Origin: JBCDCU01 sp039180865
GTDB lineage: Bacteria; Pseudomonadota; Alphaproteobacteria; Rhizobiales; JACESI01
Reading direction: 5' to 3'
Length of the DNA stretch: 64,000 bases
NCBI GenBank assembly: GCA_039180865.1
Contig: JBCDCZ010000001.1
Coordinates: forward strand, 10,562-74,561
A program made the position numbers and the translations under genes. This document shows, in pieces, positions 1 through 9,704 of this stretch; position 1 is the stretch's first letter, and each line of letters begins with the position of its first letter. A model generated the notes under the pieces. It did not search any database, was not told where the DNA came from, and was given only the letters and a program-made list of their open reading frames with translations.

Positions 1-1854
1 AGCGCCACCAACCTGAGCGTCCAAGAACCTATAATAAAAGGCACTAGCATTCAGATTCAGCCTGCCATCCAATTGCTGAGTTTTCAGGAAAATCTCATGT
101 TGCCTCAAGCGCTCGGAGCCAAACTCTGAAATTGCCCCACTCGGAGTGAAGATATCAAAATCAGTACCACCTGGACGAAACCCTTGAGAATAGGTGTATC
201 CAATGCCGAGATTATCATCGAAATCGTATCTCAGACCGACCTTTGGAATAAAAGCAGTTTCGCTGACTGAAGTATCACTCACATTGGGCGTGGGTAAGCC
301 AAAGGGCGTAAACGAGATAAAACGATCTCTATCGTCAATCTCGACGCGCGCCCCCGCTATCAGGGTGAGCTTATCAGTTATGTCAAATTCAGCCTCTCCA
401 AATATACCAATATTGTTGATTTCGGCATCAAGAGTGAGTGGCAAGAAAAACGGAGTATTTTCGCCCTCATCCGCCTGGTTTTCATAAGCGACACCAAACA
501 GACCTTTGGATAGTCGACCAAAATCCTGAAATCTAACAAATCCCTCAGCGACAATCGTTTCAGTGCTTTGTTCAAAATCAAAGAAGAAGTTCAGTCCAGA
601 AGGAAAGATAAATGTGTTGTCAAGAAAAGCCGCCTTTGCTTCAAACACAATTCTGTCGGACAATTCATATTTGATAGAGCCGGAATAAGTGCGTTGGTCA
701 ATTTCGTCCGCTGTTGAGTCAGGGTTGAAGGTTGATAATTCCAGCGCATCGCCCGGGGCATCGACTTCACCAGGTATTGACAGACCAGATCTTGTCGTAT
801 CATCGACACTGAATTTCACTTCCAAGCCAGGCACAGCCGTCGGTGTAAAGAGTATTTTCCCGCGGAACCGGCGAAATTCCTCATCCTCTACGAAAGCGGC
901 ACTTTCAGCCGACAGGCCGAAAGGGGGAGGAGCCGCAATTGGCAAAACCTCGACAAATGACTCGCCGTCGGACGCCTCAGCCGTAAAACGAATTGCAAGT
1001 TGTTCATCAACGATCGGTACATTGAAAAGGAGAGCCCCTCCAACGGTTCCGTCCTGATTGAAGTAGTTCAAGCGTGCTTTGCCCTCCAATTTGTTGGTTG
1101 GGTCTTTTGTTTGCACGCGCACGGCACCTGCAAAAGCGTTCCTGCCCGTGGTGGTGGCTTGCGGTCCCCGTGCAACCTCAATCGCCTCGACATCCCACAC
1201 GCTGTTCAATGAGGGACCAGCATTGACTGTCAGCGGTCGGGGGACCCCGTCGACAATAATCGGTACCCGCGGCTGAGCGCCGGTCGAAAACGCGCTCGCA
1301 TTTCCGACAGGCGATCCATCAATACCTCTGATCGATGGCAGGTCAGCTCCTTCCTCATTCAAAACATTTGGTATTCCCTGGATTGCTTCCCGCTGATCGA
1401 AATTTTGTGGCCGGTCAACATCGTCGCTCAAAACAACAATGCTGGGCGTGATCTCCTGTAGGCTCCGCCCAATCTTTTCGCCTTCGACAATCACGACTTC
1501 ATCGAGCAGAAAGTCGTTGTCCTGCGACGACCCGACGCCCTGCCGATTGTTTTCTGTTAAAGCGAAACTGCGGTCCGCGAGTTCCAGAAAAGACAAGCCG
1601 GAGCCGGCCACCATGGACTTCAAAGCTTCATCGACGGTCAGTTTACCCCTAACCGATTTGCTTGTCTTGCCGTGAACGAGGCGCGCATCTGCAAGGATTG
1701 CGTGTCCCGTCTCCCGACTCAATTCATCAATTGCCGCCGCAAGCGGCTGAGCCGGTACATCGATTGATTGAGCCTCTTGTGCCGCACCCTGTACGGTTCC
1801 CACTACTCCGAACGCGACGGACATTGCTGTCGTCATCAGCTTGTTTTTGAACAC
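1..1854 (-). CDS. TonB-dependent receptor with STN domain, first paralogue (3' end cut by window edge)
   Basis: About 618 codons are visible and read through the window edge without a stop; full paralogues in this window are 774-779 residues, so the last beta strands are missing. After a signal peptide comes an STN domain (SIDVPAQPL.., about residues 25-95), then the linker LDEVVIVEGEKIGRSLQE, a plug (ARGPQATTTGRNAFAGAVR) and barrel strands. STN-bearing receptors import a ligand across the outer membrane and signal to a periplasmic FecR. I chose GTG at 1854 because the residues after it (FKNKLMTT) match the start of the second paralogue and GGGGA lies just upstream; ATG at 1836 is the alternative. 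It is the last gene of the sigma-FecR-receptor cassette. The ligand is unknown. Confidence 0.93.
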   Translation of the reverse strand, partial: MFKNKLMTTAMSVAFGVVGTVQGAAQEAQSIDVPAQPLAAAIDELSRETGHAILADARLVHGKTSKSVRGKLTVDEALKSMVAGSGLSFLELADRSFALTENNRQGVGSSQDNDFLLDEVVIVEGEKIGRSLQEITPSIVVLSDDVDRPQNFDQREAIQGIPNVLNEEGADLPSIRGIDGSPVGNASAFSTGAQPRVPIIVDGVPRPLTVNAGPSLNSVWDVEAIEVARGPQATTTGRNAFAGAVRVQTKDPTNKLEGKARLNYFNQDGTVGGALLFNVPIVDEQLAIRFTAEASDGESFVEVLPIAAPPPFGLSAESAAFVEDEEFRRFRGKILFTPTAVPGLEVKFSVDDTTRSGLSIPGEVDAPGDALELSTFNPDSTADEIDQRTYSGSIKYELSDRIVFEAKAAFLDNTFIFPSGLNFFFDFEQSTETIVAEGFVRFQDFGRLSKGLFGVAYENQADEGENTPFFLPLTLDAEINNIGIFGEAEFDITDKLTLIAGARVEIDDRDRFISFTPFGLPTPNVSDTSVSETAFIPKVGLRYDFDDNLGIGYTYSQGFRPGGTDFDIFTPSGAISEFGSERLRQHEIFLKTQQLDGRLNLNASAFYYRFLDAQVGGA

Positions 1855-1960
1855 GCTTTTTCCCCATTTCCTGTCCCCGAGAGAATGCGTCTCTCATTGA
1901 CCTAACAATCGGGATTGCGTTTTTTTCCAAAAAAAACTGACTTTTTTTATCAAGTTCAGC

Positions 1961-2878
1961 TCACTGCTCAGAAACGATCGTTACAAAAGGCGAAGCAGAT
2001 CGAACTGTGCCGCCGGTGGTCGCGGCAACTGCTCTGAGTGCATCAATGGGACTTGAGAGGTTGAAGCGGCCCGCTGCTTCTCTGTTTGCAAGGTCCGCGC
2101 TTACCACGATCACCGGGCCCGGAAGTCTGCGGTCGATCATGGCGATCACCTCCCCAAATGTCATTCCTTCCGCAAGGATCAGATCCTCGCGCCAAGCGCC
2201 GACTGTCTTAATATCACCCCGTTCAAGGCTTGGTATTCCATCATCGGACCATCTGAATTGATCACCCGCTTCCAGACGCCAGATCCGCTCCTTTATGCGA
2301 ACAATTACCTCTCCCACTGAAACACCGACGAGCAGTTGATCGTCAAGCATTGCGACTTCGAACTCGGTCCCGAGGACCTCAACTGAAACGTCATCGGCGG
2401 CGACAACAAACGGACGACTGTCTTCCTGAACGTCAAAGTAGACTGCGCCTTGCAAAAGGGTCACATGGCGGATGTCGGCGGCGGAATTGTCAATCACAGC
2501 GGAAGATGCATCAAGGATGGCGATGTCGCCCGACGCAAGCATGATCGACCTTGTTTCGAACCGGGTCTTTTCATCGGCAAGCAGATAAATGGAAACGGGC
2601 TGGTAGAGCACATAGAGCAGAGCGCTCACGATGATGAACACCAAGATGGACACCGAAGGCGGCCCTTTGGGCTTGGGCTTCAGTGCAAGTTTTGCCGCCT
2701 GAACTGCCTTTGCAACCTGATTGTATGCTTCACGTTCGGCTTCTCCGCGTGCGAGAAAGGCATCCCTGTCGCGTTGAGCCTGCAAATCGTCGGGATTTTC
2801 GTCGAGCCGCTCGAAAATATAAGCAGCTTCTTCAATGCGACGCGAATGGTCAGGATCCGACCCGTCCTTATCTGACAT
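1961..2878 (-). CDS. FecR-like anti-sigma / sigma regulator, first paralogue
   Basis: A 305-residue protein with the FecR layout: an N-terminal cytoplasmic anti-sigma region (EEAAYIFERLDENPDDLQAQ), one membrane helix at about 76-95 (VSILVFIIVSALLYVLY), a periplasmic FecR domain (GAVYFDVQEDSRPFVVAADD) and a C-terminal STN-like region. FecR proteins hold or activate a cognate FecI-type sigma factor in response to the occupied receptor. It lies 71 bp downstream of the sigma gene and upstream of the receptor, in the same direction. All three FecR paralogues here are exactly 305 residues with the chosen starts, which supports them as recent duplicates. Confidence 0.92.
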   Translation of the reverse strand: MSDKDGSDPDHSRRIEEAAYIFERLDENPDDLQAQRDRDAFLARGEAEREAYNQVAKAVQAAKLALKPKPKGPPSVSILVFIIVSALLYVLYQPVSIYLLADEKTRFETRSIMLASGDIAILDASSAVIDNSAADIRHVTLLQGAVYFDVQEDSRPFVVAADDVSVEVLGTEFEVAMLDDQLLVGVSVGEVIVRIKERIWRLEAGDQFRWSDDGIPSLERGDIKTVGAWREDLILAEGMTFGEVIAMIDRRLPGPVIVVSADLANREAAGRFNLSSPIDALRAVAATTGGTVRSASPFVTIVSEQ

Positions 2879-2949
2879 CAGGCGTCTTCCCGGTTTTCAG
2901 TGCCATCTACACCTATAACAATCAGCGGCACGGAATTTTCCGAAAAAAC

Positions 2950-3429
2950 TTAACCGTTGAGGACTTTGGTGAGCCTGATCAGCGTGTCCATCACAAGGCC
3001 GTGCGCCTGCGAGAGTGACATATCGAGCCGTTTACTAATCTCGGCGAAGGTTAAACCATCAATGAACCGCATATGAAACGCCCGAACAGTACGATCAGGC
3101 AACGTTTCCAGAAAGCCGATCACTCTTTTGAGCTCCTCGCGCGCAATGACAATACGCTCAGAATCGAAATCGACATCTTCGAGAAGCTTCAGGTCCGATA
3201 AGATCCCGTGTTCCGTCTGCCGCGCTTTGAGCCAGTTCTTGGCAAGATTTGAGACAATCCTGCTGAAAATCGGTAACGCCTTGTCTGACGGATAGCTTTT
3301 GGTTGCCCAACGCAGCCAACTATCCTGAACAAGCTCTTCTGCAATTGCGCGGCTTTTCACCATGCGTAAGGCGATTGCAATCAGACGTTCGCGTTCCGCT
3401 ATAAAGGTTGTGAGGGCTGGATCCGCCAT
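2950..3429 (-). CDS. FecI-type ECF sigma factor, first paralogue
   Basis: A 159-residue two-domain sigma factor: region 2 at about 8-75 (IAEELVQDSWLRW) and a region 4 helix-turn-helix at about 110-155 (GLTFAEISKRLDMSLSQAHG). Its length and order upstream of FecR and receptor are those of iron-starvation or surface-signalling sigmas. GGGA precedes the ATG by five bases. It probably directs transcription of the downstream receptor, and perhaps the tonB operon, when its FecR relays a signal; that target set is inference. Sequence similarity to the other two sigmas in the window is high throughout. Confidence 0.92.
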   Translation of the reverse strand: MADPALTTFIAERERLIAIALRMVKSRAIAEELVQDSWLRWATKSYPSDKALPIFSRIVSNLAKNWLKARQTEHGILSDLKLLEDVDFDSERIVIAREELKRVIGFLETLPDRTVRAFHMRFIDGLTFAEISKRLDMSLSQAHGLVMDTLIRLTKVLNG

Positions 3430-3566
3430 ATTCCCACCAATGCGACTGTAGAGGTGACAGCAACTTCAAGGTAGTCTTCAGAATGCCCACATATCGAGAC
3501 ACCAAACGAAAGTGTTTTGGACGATACCGGCATTTTGAGAATTCACTCTAGAAGTGGCGACACACT

Positions 3567-3683
3567 GGCTGGCTCATAGATTTGGCTGGCTGGTGCCGCA
3601 TTAGTGCGCGGTCCCCCTTGGTGGTCAACCCGGACGGGTTTCAGCAAAGGATCTCTTCCCGCGACTGTGTTACCGCTGCAACA
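3567..3683 (-). promoter_or_regulatory. Three-part conserved upstream module of the first sigma gene
   Basis: Three elements sit 138-254 bp upstream of the sigma start: GGCTGGCT twice (3567-3574 and 3584-3591, 17 bp start to start), TTGGTGGTCAA at 3618-3628, and GTGTT-N5-TGCAACA at 3667-3683. The same elements in the same order and near-identical spacing precede the other two sigma genes. They are likely operator and promoter sites; which is which cannot be read from sequence. The 349 bp between 3430 and 3778 hold no gene. Confidence 0.6.
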
Positions 3684-3778
3684 TTCGTTCCAAGGGGCTC
3701 ATCACGACGCGAGATGGTTTTTTACCTCTTCATCGTGGATATAAGCGGAATACAACACGGAATGGTAGTCCGGATGCG

Positions 3779-6118
3779 TCAAAACGAAATGGTTCCCGAA
3801 ATGCCGAAAGTCCGCGGACGGCCAACGATAAATCCTGAACCCGTCGTGGATGTGACAAATCGATTATCGGCCAGGTTGTTTATGAACCCGTCTATTCGCG
3901 TGAACACGCCGTCTCGCACTTCGTGTTCATAACCTGCTGCAATATCGACGACAACATAGTTCTCTAATTCCACATCTCCAAGACCTGGTGTTTGCGCACC
4001 AACAAATCTTGCATCCACCGAAGCCGAGAACCCAAAATCGGATGCGTAGGACAAGCCTGCACTTGCAGTAACACGCGGCGCTCTCGGCAATTCTGCACCA
4101 TCAAATTCTGGAATGATCGGACCGGCATCCGTGATCTCTGTATCGAGAAGTCCGAGTCCCGCTGTTAGTTTCACACCCTCAAAAATTTCGAAGCTCCCAT
4201 CCAGCTCAAAACCTATACCGCGTGCTTCCGGAACATTGCCAAACAGAAAGGCGTCAGGATCAGGAACGTCCGCTGCACCAAGTGTTTGAGCGTCATCAAA
4301 TGTGTAAAAGAAAGCACTTGCATTGAGCGCCAAGCGATTTTCAATCCAATTCGTCCTGGCAAAAACCTCATGTTGCCGTAGCCGTTCTGAATCAAACTCG
4401 ACGAATACGGTGGGATCGAAAATATTGAAATCGACGCCACCAGGTCGGAAGCCCTCAGAATATGTGTATCCGATGCGGACATCCTCGGTCACCTCATAGC
4501 GCAAACCAATTTTTGGGATAAAGGCGGTTTCTTCTACCAGCGTATCACTGCCAGCTCCCGCCGCTGTAACCAACCGCTCACGGCTATCAATTTCAATACG
4601 AGCACCGGCTATAAGTGTCAAACGCTCGAAAACATCGACTTCGACTTCCCCAAAGATACCTATGTTCTCAATATCGGCATCGAGAGTAAAGGGACCGAGA
4701 AATCCATCAACATTCTCTCCTTCGTCCTTTTGGTTTTCATACGCAACACCGAACAAACCTTTCGAAAGTCGGCCAAAGTCCTTTACCCTAACGAAACCTT
4801 CTGCCGTGATCGTTTCCGTATCCTGGACGAAATCGAACAGCGGATTGGTTGGTTGGATTGCAAATACGTTATTCAGGAACCCTGCCTTTGCTTCAAATAT
4901 GATCCGGTCCGAAAGCTCATAAATTGCTGAGCCGGAATAGACGATCTGCTCGTTATCATCCACTGACTCTGAATCAAAAAAAGTCGCTAATTCCAACGCG
5001 TCAATAGGTTCGCTAACGTTACCAGGCTGAAACAAGCGAATACTGGACGTGTCGTCCACACTAAACTTCAAAGAGAGTCCAGGCACTGCATCTGGCGTGA
5101 AAAGGACCTTTCCCCGAAAGCGGCGAAACTCTTCATCCTCAATAAGGTCTGCCGCCTCCGGGGTTAAAGGTGGAAAAAACCCGGGGAAGGCCGACGCCGC
5201 CCCAGGGAGAACTTCAACAAAGCTCTCACCGTCTGACGCCTCGGCAGTGAAGCGAATAGCTAGTTGATCATCAACGATGGGAACGTTGACAAGAAATGCG
5301 CCACCAATCGTTCCATCCTGATTGAAATAGCTGAGCCGAGCTTTGGACTCAAACTCGTTACTTGGATCTTTTGTTTGAACTCGGATAGCGCCACCCAGTG
5401 CGTTGCGTCCGGTCGTCGTTGCCTGGGGTCCGCGCGCCACTTCTATTGTTTCGACATCCCAAACGCTATTAATAGATGGTGTGGCGCTGAGTGTCAGCGG
5501 GCGAGGAACGCCATCAACAATAACCGGCACACGTGGCTGAGAACCCGCTGTTAGGGAAGTGCTACCGATCGAACCGCCACTGCCATCTATTCCTCGAATC
5601 GAGGGAAGCTGGGGACCTTCTTCATTGAGTACGTTCGGTATGCCCTGGATTGCCTCCCGTTGATCAAAATTCTGAGGCCGATCAGCAGTGTCGTTCAGAA
5701 CAACAATACTGGGCGTAATCTCCTGAAGGTTCCGTCCGATTTTCTCCCCTTCGACAATCACGACTTCGTCGAGCAGGAAATCGCTATCTTGAGACGAACC
5801 GACACCTTGCTGCCCGCTTTCTGTCAGCGCGAAGCTTCTGTCCGGGAGTTGAAGAAAAGATAAGCCCGTTCCTTCGACCATTGACGCCAAAGCCTGTTTT
5901 GGCGTCAGCTGACCTTTGACGGCCCGGCTTGTTTTTCCGCGAACCAGACTGCTCTTTACGATTATCGCCCGACCGGTTTCCGAGCTGAGCTCGTTGATTG
6001 CGGCATCAAGCGGCTGCGCCGGGACATCAATATCGCGGACCTCCTGCGCCTCAACCTTTGCTGTAACCGTGACTATCAAAGCGGCAGACAGTGCTGTTGT
6101 CATCAGCTTATTTTTCAT
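3779..6118 (-). CDS. TonB-dependent receptor with STN domain, second paralogue
   Basis: A 779-residue outer-membrane receptor. The signal peptide (about 1-24, cut after VEA) is followed by an STN domain (DIDVPAQPLDAAINELSSET), a plug from about residue 115, and a 22-strand-type barrel ending in the typical aromatic terminus (GISGTISF). It should take up a TonB-dependent substrate, perhaps a ferric chelate, and report occupancy through STN to the FecR encoded just upstream. ATG at 6118 has a GGGG ribosome site. The protein aligns along its whole length with the first and third paralogues; differences concentrate in extracellular loops, suggesting different ligands. Confidence 0.94.
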   Translation of the reverse strand: MKNKLMTTALSAALIVTVTAKVEAQEVRDIDVPAQPLDAAINELSSETGRAIIVKSSLVRGKTSRAVKGQLTPKQALASMVEGTGLSFLQLPDRSFALTESGQQGVGSSQDSDFLLDEVVIVEGEKIGRNLQEITPSIVVLNDTADRPQNFDQREAIQGIPNVLNEEGPQLPSIRGIDGSGGSIGSTSLTAGSQPRVPVIVDGVPRPLTLSATPSINSVWDVETIEVARGPQATTTGRNALGGAIRVQTKDPSNEFESKARLSYFNQDGTIGGAFLVNVPIVDDQLAIRFTAEASDGESFVEVLPGAASAFPGFFPPLTPEAADLIEDEEFRRFRGKVLFTPDAVPGLSLKFSVDDTSSIRLFQPGNVSEPIDALELATFFDSESVDDNEQIVYSGSAIYELSDRIIFEAKAGFLNNVFAIQPTNPLFDFVQDTETITAEGFVRVKDFGRLSKGLFGVAYENQKDEGENVDGFLGPFTLDADIENIGIFGEVEVDVFERLTLIAGARIEIDSRERLVTAAGAGSDTLVEETAFIPKIGLRYEVTEDVRIGYTYSEGFRPGGVDFNIFDPTVFVEFDSERLRQHEVFARTNWIENRLALNASAFFYTFDDAQTLGAADVPDPDAFLFGNVPEARGIGFELDGSFEIFEGVKLTAGLGLLDTEITDAGPIIPEFDGAELPRAPRVTASAGLSYASDFGFSASVDARFVGAQTPGLGDVELENYVVVDIAAGYEHEVRDGVFTRIDGFINNLADNRFVTSTTGSGFIVGRPRTFGISGTISF

Positions 6119-6292
6119 TGCGCCCCATTCCCCATTGCTTGCGAAAAGACCTCTTTCACTACCTCAACGGATGGGGTTGGGGATTGTCCTATGAAAAATG
6201 ACATTTTTTATCGGAATTTTGCTCGCGATCGACCCGGAAACGAATATGCGGACCCAAACGCCCCATAAATCAGCAAGTTTGTGACTGGGACG

Positions 6293-7210
6293 TTAGCGGT
6301 TTGAAACAAGCGTTCCGAGCGGTCCTGCTGATCTAACCGTTGCTCCGCTTGTTGCGGCGAGTGCCCTGAGCGCATCCATGGGACTTGTGAGATTAAGTCG
6401 TCCCGAAACGCGTGTTCCCGCGAGTTCCGCGCCGATGATGATGACCGGGCCTGGAAGTCTGCGCTCAAGCACATCGACCACTTCGCCGAAGGTCATCCCA
6501 TCTGCGACAAGAAAGCCTTCCCGCCACGTTGCAATCGTATCCAAATCAATAATCTCGAGAACAGGGTCCTCATCGTCCGGCAATTGAAGGCTTTCACCAG
6601 GGCTAAGACTAAAGACACGCCCGTCACGCCTGACATCCACCGCGCCCTCAGCAACTGCGACAAGAATCTTGTCGTCAATCTTTGCGACTTCAAATGCCGT
6701 TCCGGTCACCTCGATAGCGGTTTCGTCTACGTCCACCACAAACCGCTTGCCGTTACTTTGGACTTCGAAAAAGGCGGCGCCTTTTAACAGCGTCACGCGG
6801 CGAATCTCTAAGTCTGATGCGTCGACCAGAGCGGTCGAAGCATCAAGATGCGTCCTATCACCGGAGGCGAGAGCTAATTGCTGCATATCAAGGGCTGTGA
6901 TTGCATCTGCACGCCAATAAATCGAAACCGGCTCATAGGCGGCGTAGAGGACAGTACCAGCCACTATTGCAACAAGGATCGAGAGATAAGGCGGCTTTTT
7001 TGGTTTTGGCTTCAGCGCAAGTTTCGCGGTTCTGACGGCGCGCAGGACGCGTGCATAAGTCTTTCGTTCTGCCTCACCACGCGCGAGGAATGCCTCCTTT
7101 TCCCGTTGCGCCTGCAAATCATCGGGATCTTCGTCAAGGCGTCGAAAAATCTTTGCGGCCTCCTCGGCGCGCTGCAGTTCTTCCGGGTCCGGGTCATCTG
7201 GGTCGGACAT
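6293..7210 (-). CDS. FecR-like anti-sigma / sigma regulator, second paralogue
   Basis: A 305-residue FecR-like protein: N-terminal anti-sigma segment (EEAAKIFRRLDEDPDDLQAQ), one membrane helix near 76-95 (YLSILVAIVAGTVLYAAYEP), periplasmic FecR domain, and STN-like C-terminus. I placed the start at the ATG at 7210 (MSDPDDPDPEEL) because it matches both paralogues; an in-frame extension reaches 7243. It sits between its sigma gene and its receptor gene, the normal signalling order for a Fec-type cassette. Confidence 0.92.
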   Translation of the reverse strand: MSDPDDPDPEELQRAEEAAKIFRRLDEDPDDLQAQREKEAFLARGEAERKTYARVLRAVRTAKLALKPKPKKPPYLSILVAIVAGTVLYAAYEPVSIYWRADAITALDMQQLALASGDRTHLDASTALVDASDLEIRRVTLLKGAAFFEVQSNGKRFVVDVDETAIEVTGTAFEVAKIDDKILVAVAEGAVDVRRDGRVFSLSPGESLQLPDDEDPVLEIIDLDTIATWREGFLVADGMTFGEVVDVLERRLPGPVIIIGAELAGTRVSGRLNLTSPMDALRALAATSGATVRSAGPLGTLVSNR

Positions 7211-7282
7211 GTTTGCCGGTTCCATTCGCCGTTCTCTTCTCACTTACATAACGAACGGGAACGGCAAATTGCCTGAAAAAAA

Positions 7283-7762
7283 TCAGTCGCTGAGGACACA
7301 AGTGATCGCAATGATGGTCTCTTCGACAAGACCGTGCGCGCGGGACCGTGACATTTCCAATCGCTTCCCGATATCTGCGAATGTGAGACCATCAACAAAG
7401 CGCATGTGAAAGGCTGCGACGGTTCTCTTCGGGAGTTTTTCAAGTGCACGCACCACGCGCGCGAGTTCCTGGCGGGCAATTAAGACCCGTTCGCTATCGA
7501 ACTCCACGTCCTCAAAGAGCATTAATTCCGATAGAGTCTGCTCTTCGGTTTGGCGTGAGCGAGACCAGTCCAAAGCGAGGTTGGTAACAATACGTTTGAA
7601 GATTGGCAGTGCTTTTTCGGATGGGTATGCCTTTTTATCCCATCTGAGCCAGCTGTCTTGCACCAGTTCCTCAGCTATCGCGCGGCTTTTCACCATCTGG
7701 AGCGCAATGCCAATAAGGCGTTCTCTTTCATTAACAAACGTCGAAAGCGCAGGATCTGCCAT
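7283..7762 (-). CDS. FecI-type ECF sigma factor, second paralogue
   Basis: A 159-residue ECF sigma factor with region 2 (AIAEELVQDSWLRWDKKAYP) and region 4 (GLTFADIGKRLEMSRSRAHG). It heads the second sigma-FecR-receptor cassette, 72 bp before the chosen FecR start. By family knowledge it binds core RNA polymerase and activates the receptor promoter upon FecR signalling. It has the same length and gene order as its two paralogues here. Confidence 0.92.
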   Translation of the reverse strand: MADPALSTFVNERERLIGIALQMVKSRAIAEELVQDSWLRWDKKAYPSEKALPIFKRIVTNLALDWSRSRQTEEQTLSELMLFEDVEFDSERVLIARQELARVVRALEKLPKRTVAAFHMRFVDGLTFADIGKRLEMSRSRAHGLVEETIIAITCVLSD

Positions 7763-7896
7763 TCTTTTACCGACCGGGTTTAAAGAGCTGTTTATCGCAC
7801 CCTAACCGGCGGTCGAACAGAATACTCAATTGTGAGAATTTGAGTTTTCCGGGCGAACCGAGCGAGCGTGGATAGGCTCCTGAATTGCAATCTGAT

Positions 7897-8016
7897 GGCT
7901 GGCTTCGCACGCGTGGCTGGCTGATGTGAATTCAACTGAGCCCATCAATTGTTGATGGTCAAGCCGACCACTATTCTAAGAACTCGGTTTTGCGAAAGAG
8001 TGTTCCTGATGCAACA
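7897..8016 (-). promoter_or_regulatory. Three-part conserved upstream module of the second sigma gene
   Basis: GGCTGGCT at 7897-7904 and 7915-7922 (18 bp start to start), TTGATGGTCAA at 7952-7962 and GTGTT-N5-TGCAACA at 8000-8016 repeat the order seen upstream of the first and third sigma genes. Even the spacer TTCGCACGCGT between the direct repeats is nearly identical to that of the third module. The rest of 7763-8152 is non-coding; apart from an A+T-rich patch near 8035-8100 I see nothing else in it. Confidence 0.6.
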
Positions 8017-8152
8017 TCTGATAAAGTGAAAACGATATGAAATTAGAAATCAGTAGTTATATGCATCCAATCAGTTCAGGTGATTTAAATAAATAGTATT
8101 GGGTGAAATCGCATAAGCAGCTGCCTCAACAATACATATGGAATAGCTTTAT

Positions 8153-8181
8153 GATCGAAGGACCCTACGTGTCCTTCGATC
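8153..8181 (-). terminator. Perfect 11-bp hairpin after tonB
   Basis: GATCGAAGGAC (8153-8163) pairs exactly with GTCCTTCGATC (8171-8181) around a 7-base loop, 33 bp beyond the tonB stop. No strong U tract follows, so it may be a weak terminator or an mRNA end-stabilising hairpin. Confidence 0.55.
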
Positions 8182-8213
8182 CCGCGACCGTTTTGGGTAT
8201 TCAGAAAATCGAT

Positions 8214-9281
8214 TTACCCACGAACGCGGACTGGAATAACAAAATTCCGGCGGGCGCCAGATGGCGGTTTCGGAAAAGGGGCTGCCCGACGGACAAGATC
8301 AAGAGCCGCCTTATCCACCTCAGACGAACCTGAACTCCTGGCAACGGAAATGCTTGAAATCCGTCCGCTCTGGGAAATGACAAATCGGATGCGTGCGGTA
8401 CCCTTCCCTCCCACACGTTTCGCTCTCGTTCGCGCTATGCGTCTTTGAACCTTTCCAGGATAATTTGAGACCGCAGCATTACCGGCTTTCGCTTTGCGAC
8501 GGTTTCCTTTTGCGCTCTTTTCGTCAGATTTTCCTTTAGCCTGTCCGTCTGAGCGACCTTTTTTTCTGTTCGCCGTCGAGTTTGCGTCTTTGCGCCCCTG
8601 GTTCCTTTCGGTTCTCTTCTTTTGAACCTTCTTTTTCTGAGGCGGTTTCTTCTTGGTTGCCGCTTTCGGAGGTGCTGGTGGTTTTGGCTTAGTGACGGGT
8701 GCAGGGGTTGCTTCGCGTTCAGGCAAAGGCTCGAGGCTTTCAACCGGTTCAATCGCCTCTAAGGGCTCGATTAGAACTGGCGCCAGTGCCGCAATTTCCC
8801 GAGGTGTCTCAGTCGGCTCGGGAGGCGGCGTCTCGAGCGGAACTGGGTTCAGGGGATCTGGTATTGGTAGCGCTTCGGCCCGCATTGGAGGGACGACCTC
8901 CGTTGGCCTTACCTGGTCCATCCGCTCCGGATCGACTTCGACGACGTCCTCAATCTTTTGATCAGGTTGTGTTTCTGTCGGTGTTTCGGTATCGGTCACC
9001 TGTTCAAGGTCAGTATCCGGTTCCATCCGGTCGGGTTCAACCGGTTCCGTTTCCGACACTTCGGCATCATCTTCAGCCACGACAGGGTCCATTGGTTCAA
9101 GCTGATCACCTTCCGCGACCATGTCTTCGAAATCGTTGCCAAGCATCGCAACTTCTGTTGTCGCTCCGCCGGCGATTTCCGCTTTTTCTTCTGCCAGACT
9201 GAAGTAAACAAGAGCGCCAAGGTGTATGACCGCCGACGCCGCTAGCGCAAGAAGCGCTTTCGATAGAGTGCTTTGTGGCAT
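8214..9281 (-). CDS. tonB: TonB energy-transducing protein
   Basis: A 355-residue TonB. An N-terminal membrane anchor (about 8-30) is followed by a long Glu/Pro-rich linker (about 40-190), then a Lys/Arg-rich stretch (about 190-260), then the TonB C-terminal domain (SNYPGKVQRRIARTRAK, FVISQSGRISSISVARSSGS). TonB couples the proton motive force harvested by ExbB/ExbD to outer-membrane receptors such as the four here. The start is the ATG whose A overlaps the TGA of exbD, so the two are translationally coupled. The linker is longer than in enterobacterial TonB (about 240 residues in all), with an abrupt acidic-to-basic switch. Confidence 0.93.
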   Translation of the reverse strand: MPQSTLSKALLALAASAVIHLGALVYFSLAEEKAEIAGGATTEVAMLGNDFEDMVAEGDQLEPMDPVVAEDDAEVSETEPVEPDRMEPDTDLEQVTDTETPTETQPDQKIEDVVEVDPERMDQVRPTEVVPPMRAEALPIPDPLNPVPLETPPPEPTETPREIAALAPVLIEPLEAIEPVESLEPLPEREATPAPVTKPKPPAPPKAATKKKPPQKKKVQKKRTERNQGRKDANSTANRKKGRSDGQAKGKSDEKSAKGNRRKAKAGNAAVSNYPGKVQRRIARTRAKRVGGKGTARIRFVISQSGRISSISVARSSGSSEVDKAALDLVRRAAPFPKPPSGARRNFVIPVRVRG

Positions 9282-9703
9282 CACAGACCCCGTTCCGTCA
9301 CGACAACGACCCGAGCGGCCCCTTTGGACCGCAATTCATTGGAAAGCGCGACCAAATCACGCGCTGGTAACTCTTTATCCGGCACAATTCGGACGATCAG
9401 CGCGTTCTCATCCTCTTCAAATGCACTATCGATCGCTTCGTCGCGTCGATATGAAAGATGGTCATCGATCGTTGTGTCGGTTCCGCGAAAACTCAGCCGC
9501 TTATCCGAAAAAATAAGCAGTGCATCGGGCGGTTCTTTACCATCAAGGCTGGAGAGTTTGACAAGGGACAGATCACGATCAATTGGAGCTGCGAGCGTTC
9601 CGGCGATGAGAAAGAAGATCAGCATCAGGAATACAATGTTAATCAGCGCAATGGTTGGTTCGGCTTTTTTCCGGGGAGCCCGCGATGTGAGTCTGCCTGC
9701 CAT
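9281..9703 (-). CDS. exbD: ExbD/TolR-family proton-channel protein, second copy of the operon
   Basis: A 140-residue protein with one N-terminal membrane helix (PTIALINIVFLMLIFFLIAG, about 16-36) and a periplasmic ExbD domain. Here the usual membrane aspartate position appears to be replaced (ALINIVFLMLIFF), whereas the neighbouring ExbD has SLIDVIFLLLLFF. This suggests a heteromeric ExbD pair in which only one copy carries the proton-conducting Asp; that is inference from the two motifs. One base separates it from the upstream exbD and its stop overlaps tonB. Confidence 0.9.
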   Translation of the reverse strand: MAGRLTSRAPRKKAEPTIALINIVFLMLIFFLIAGTLAAPIDRDLSLVKLSSLDGKEPPDALLIFSDKRLSFRGTDTTIDDHLSYRRDEAIDSAFEEDENALIVRIVPDKELPARDLVALSNELRSKGAARVVVVTERGL

Positions 9704-9704
9704 A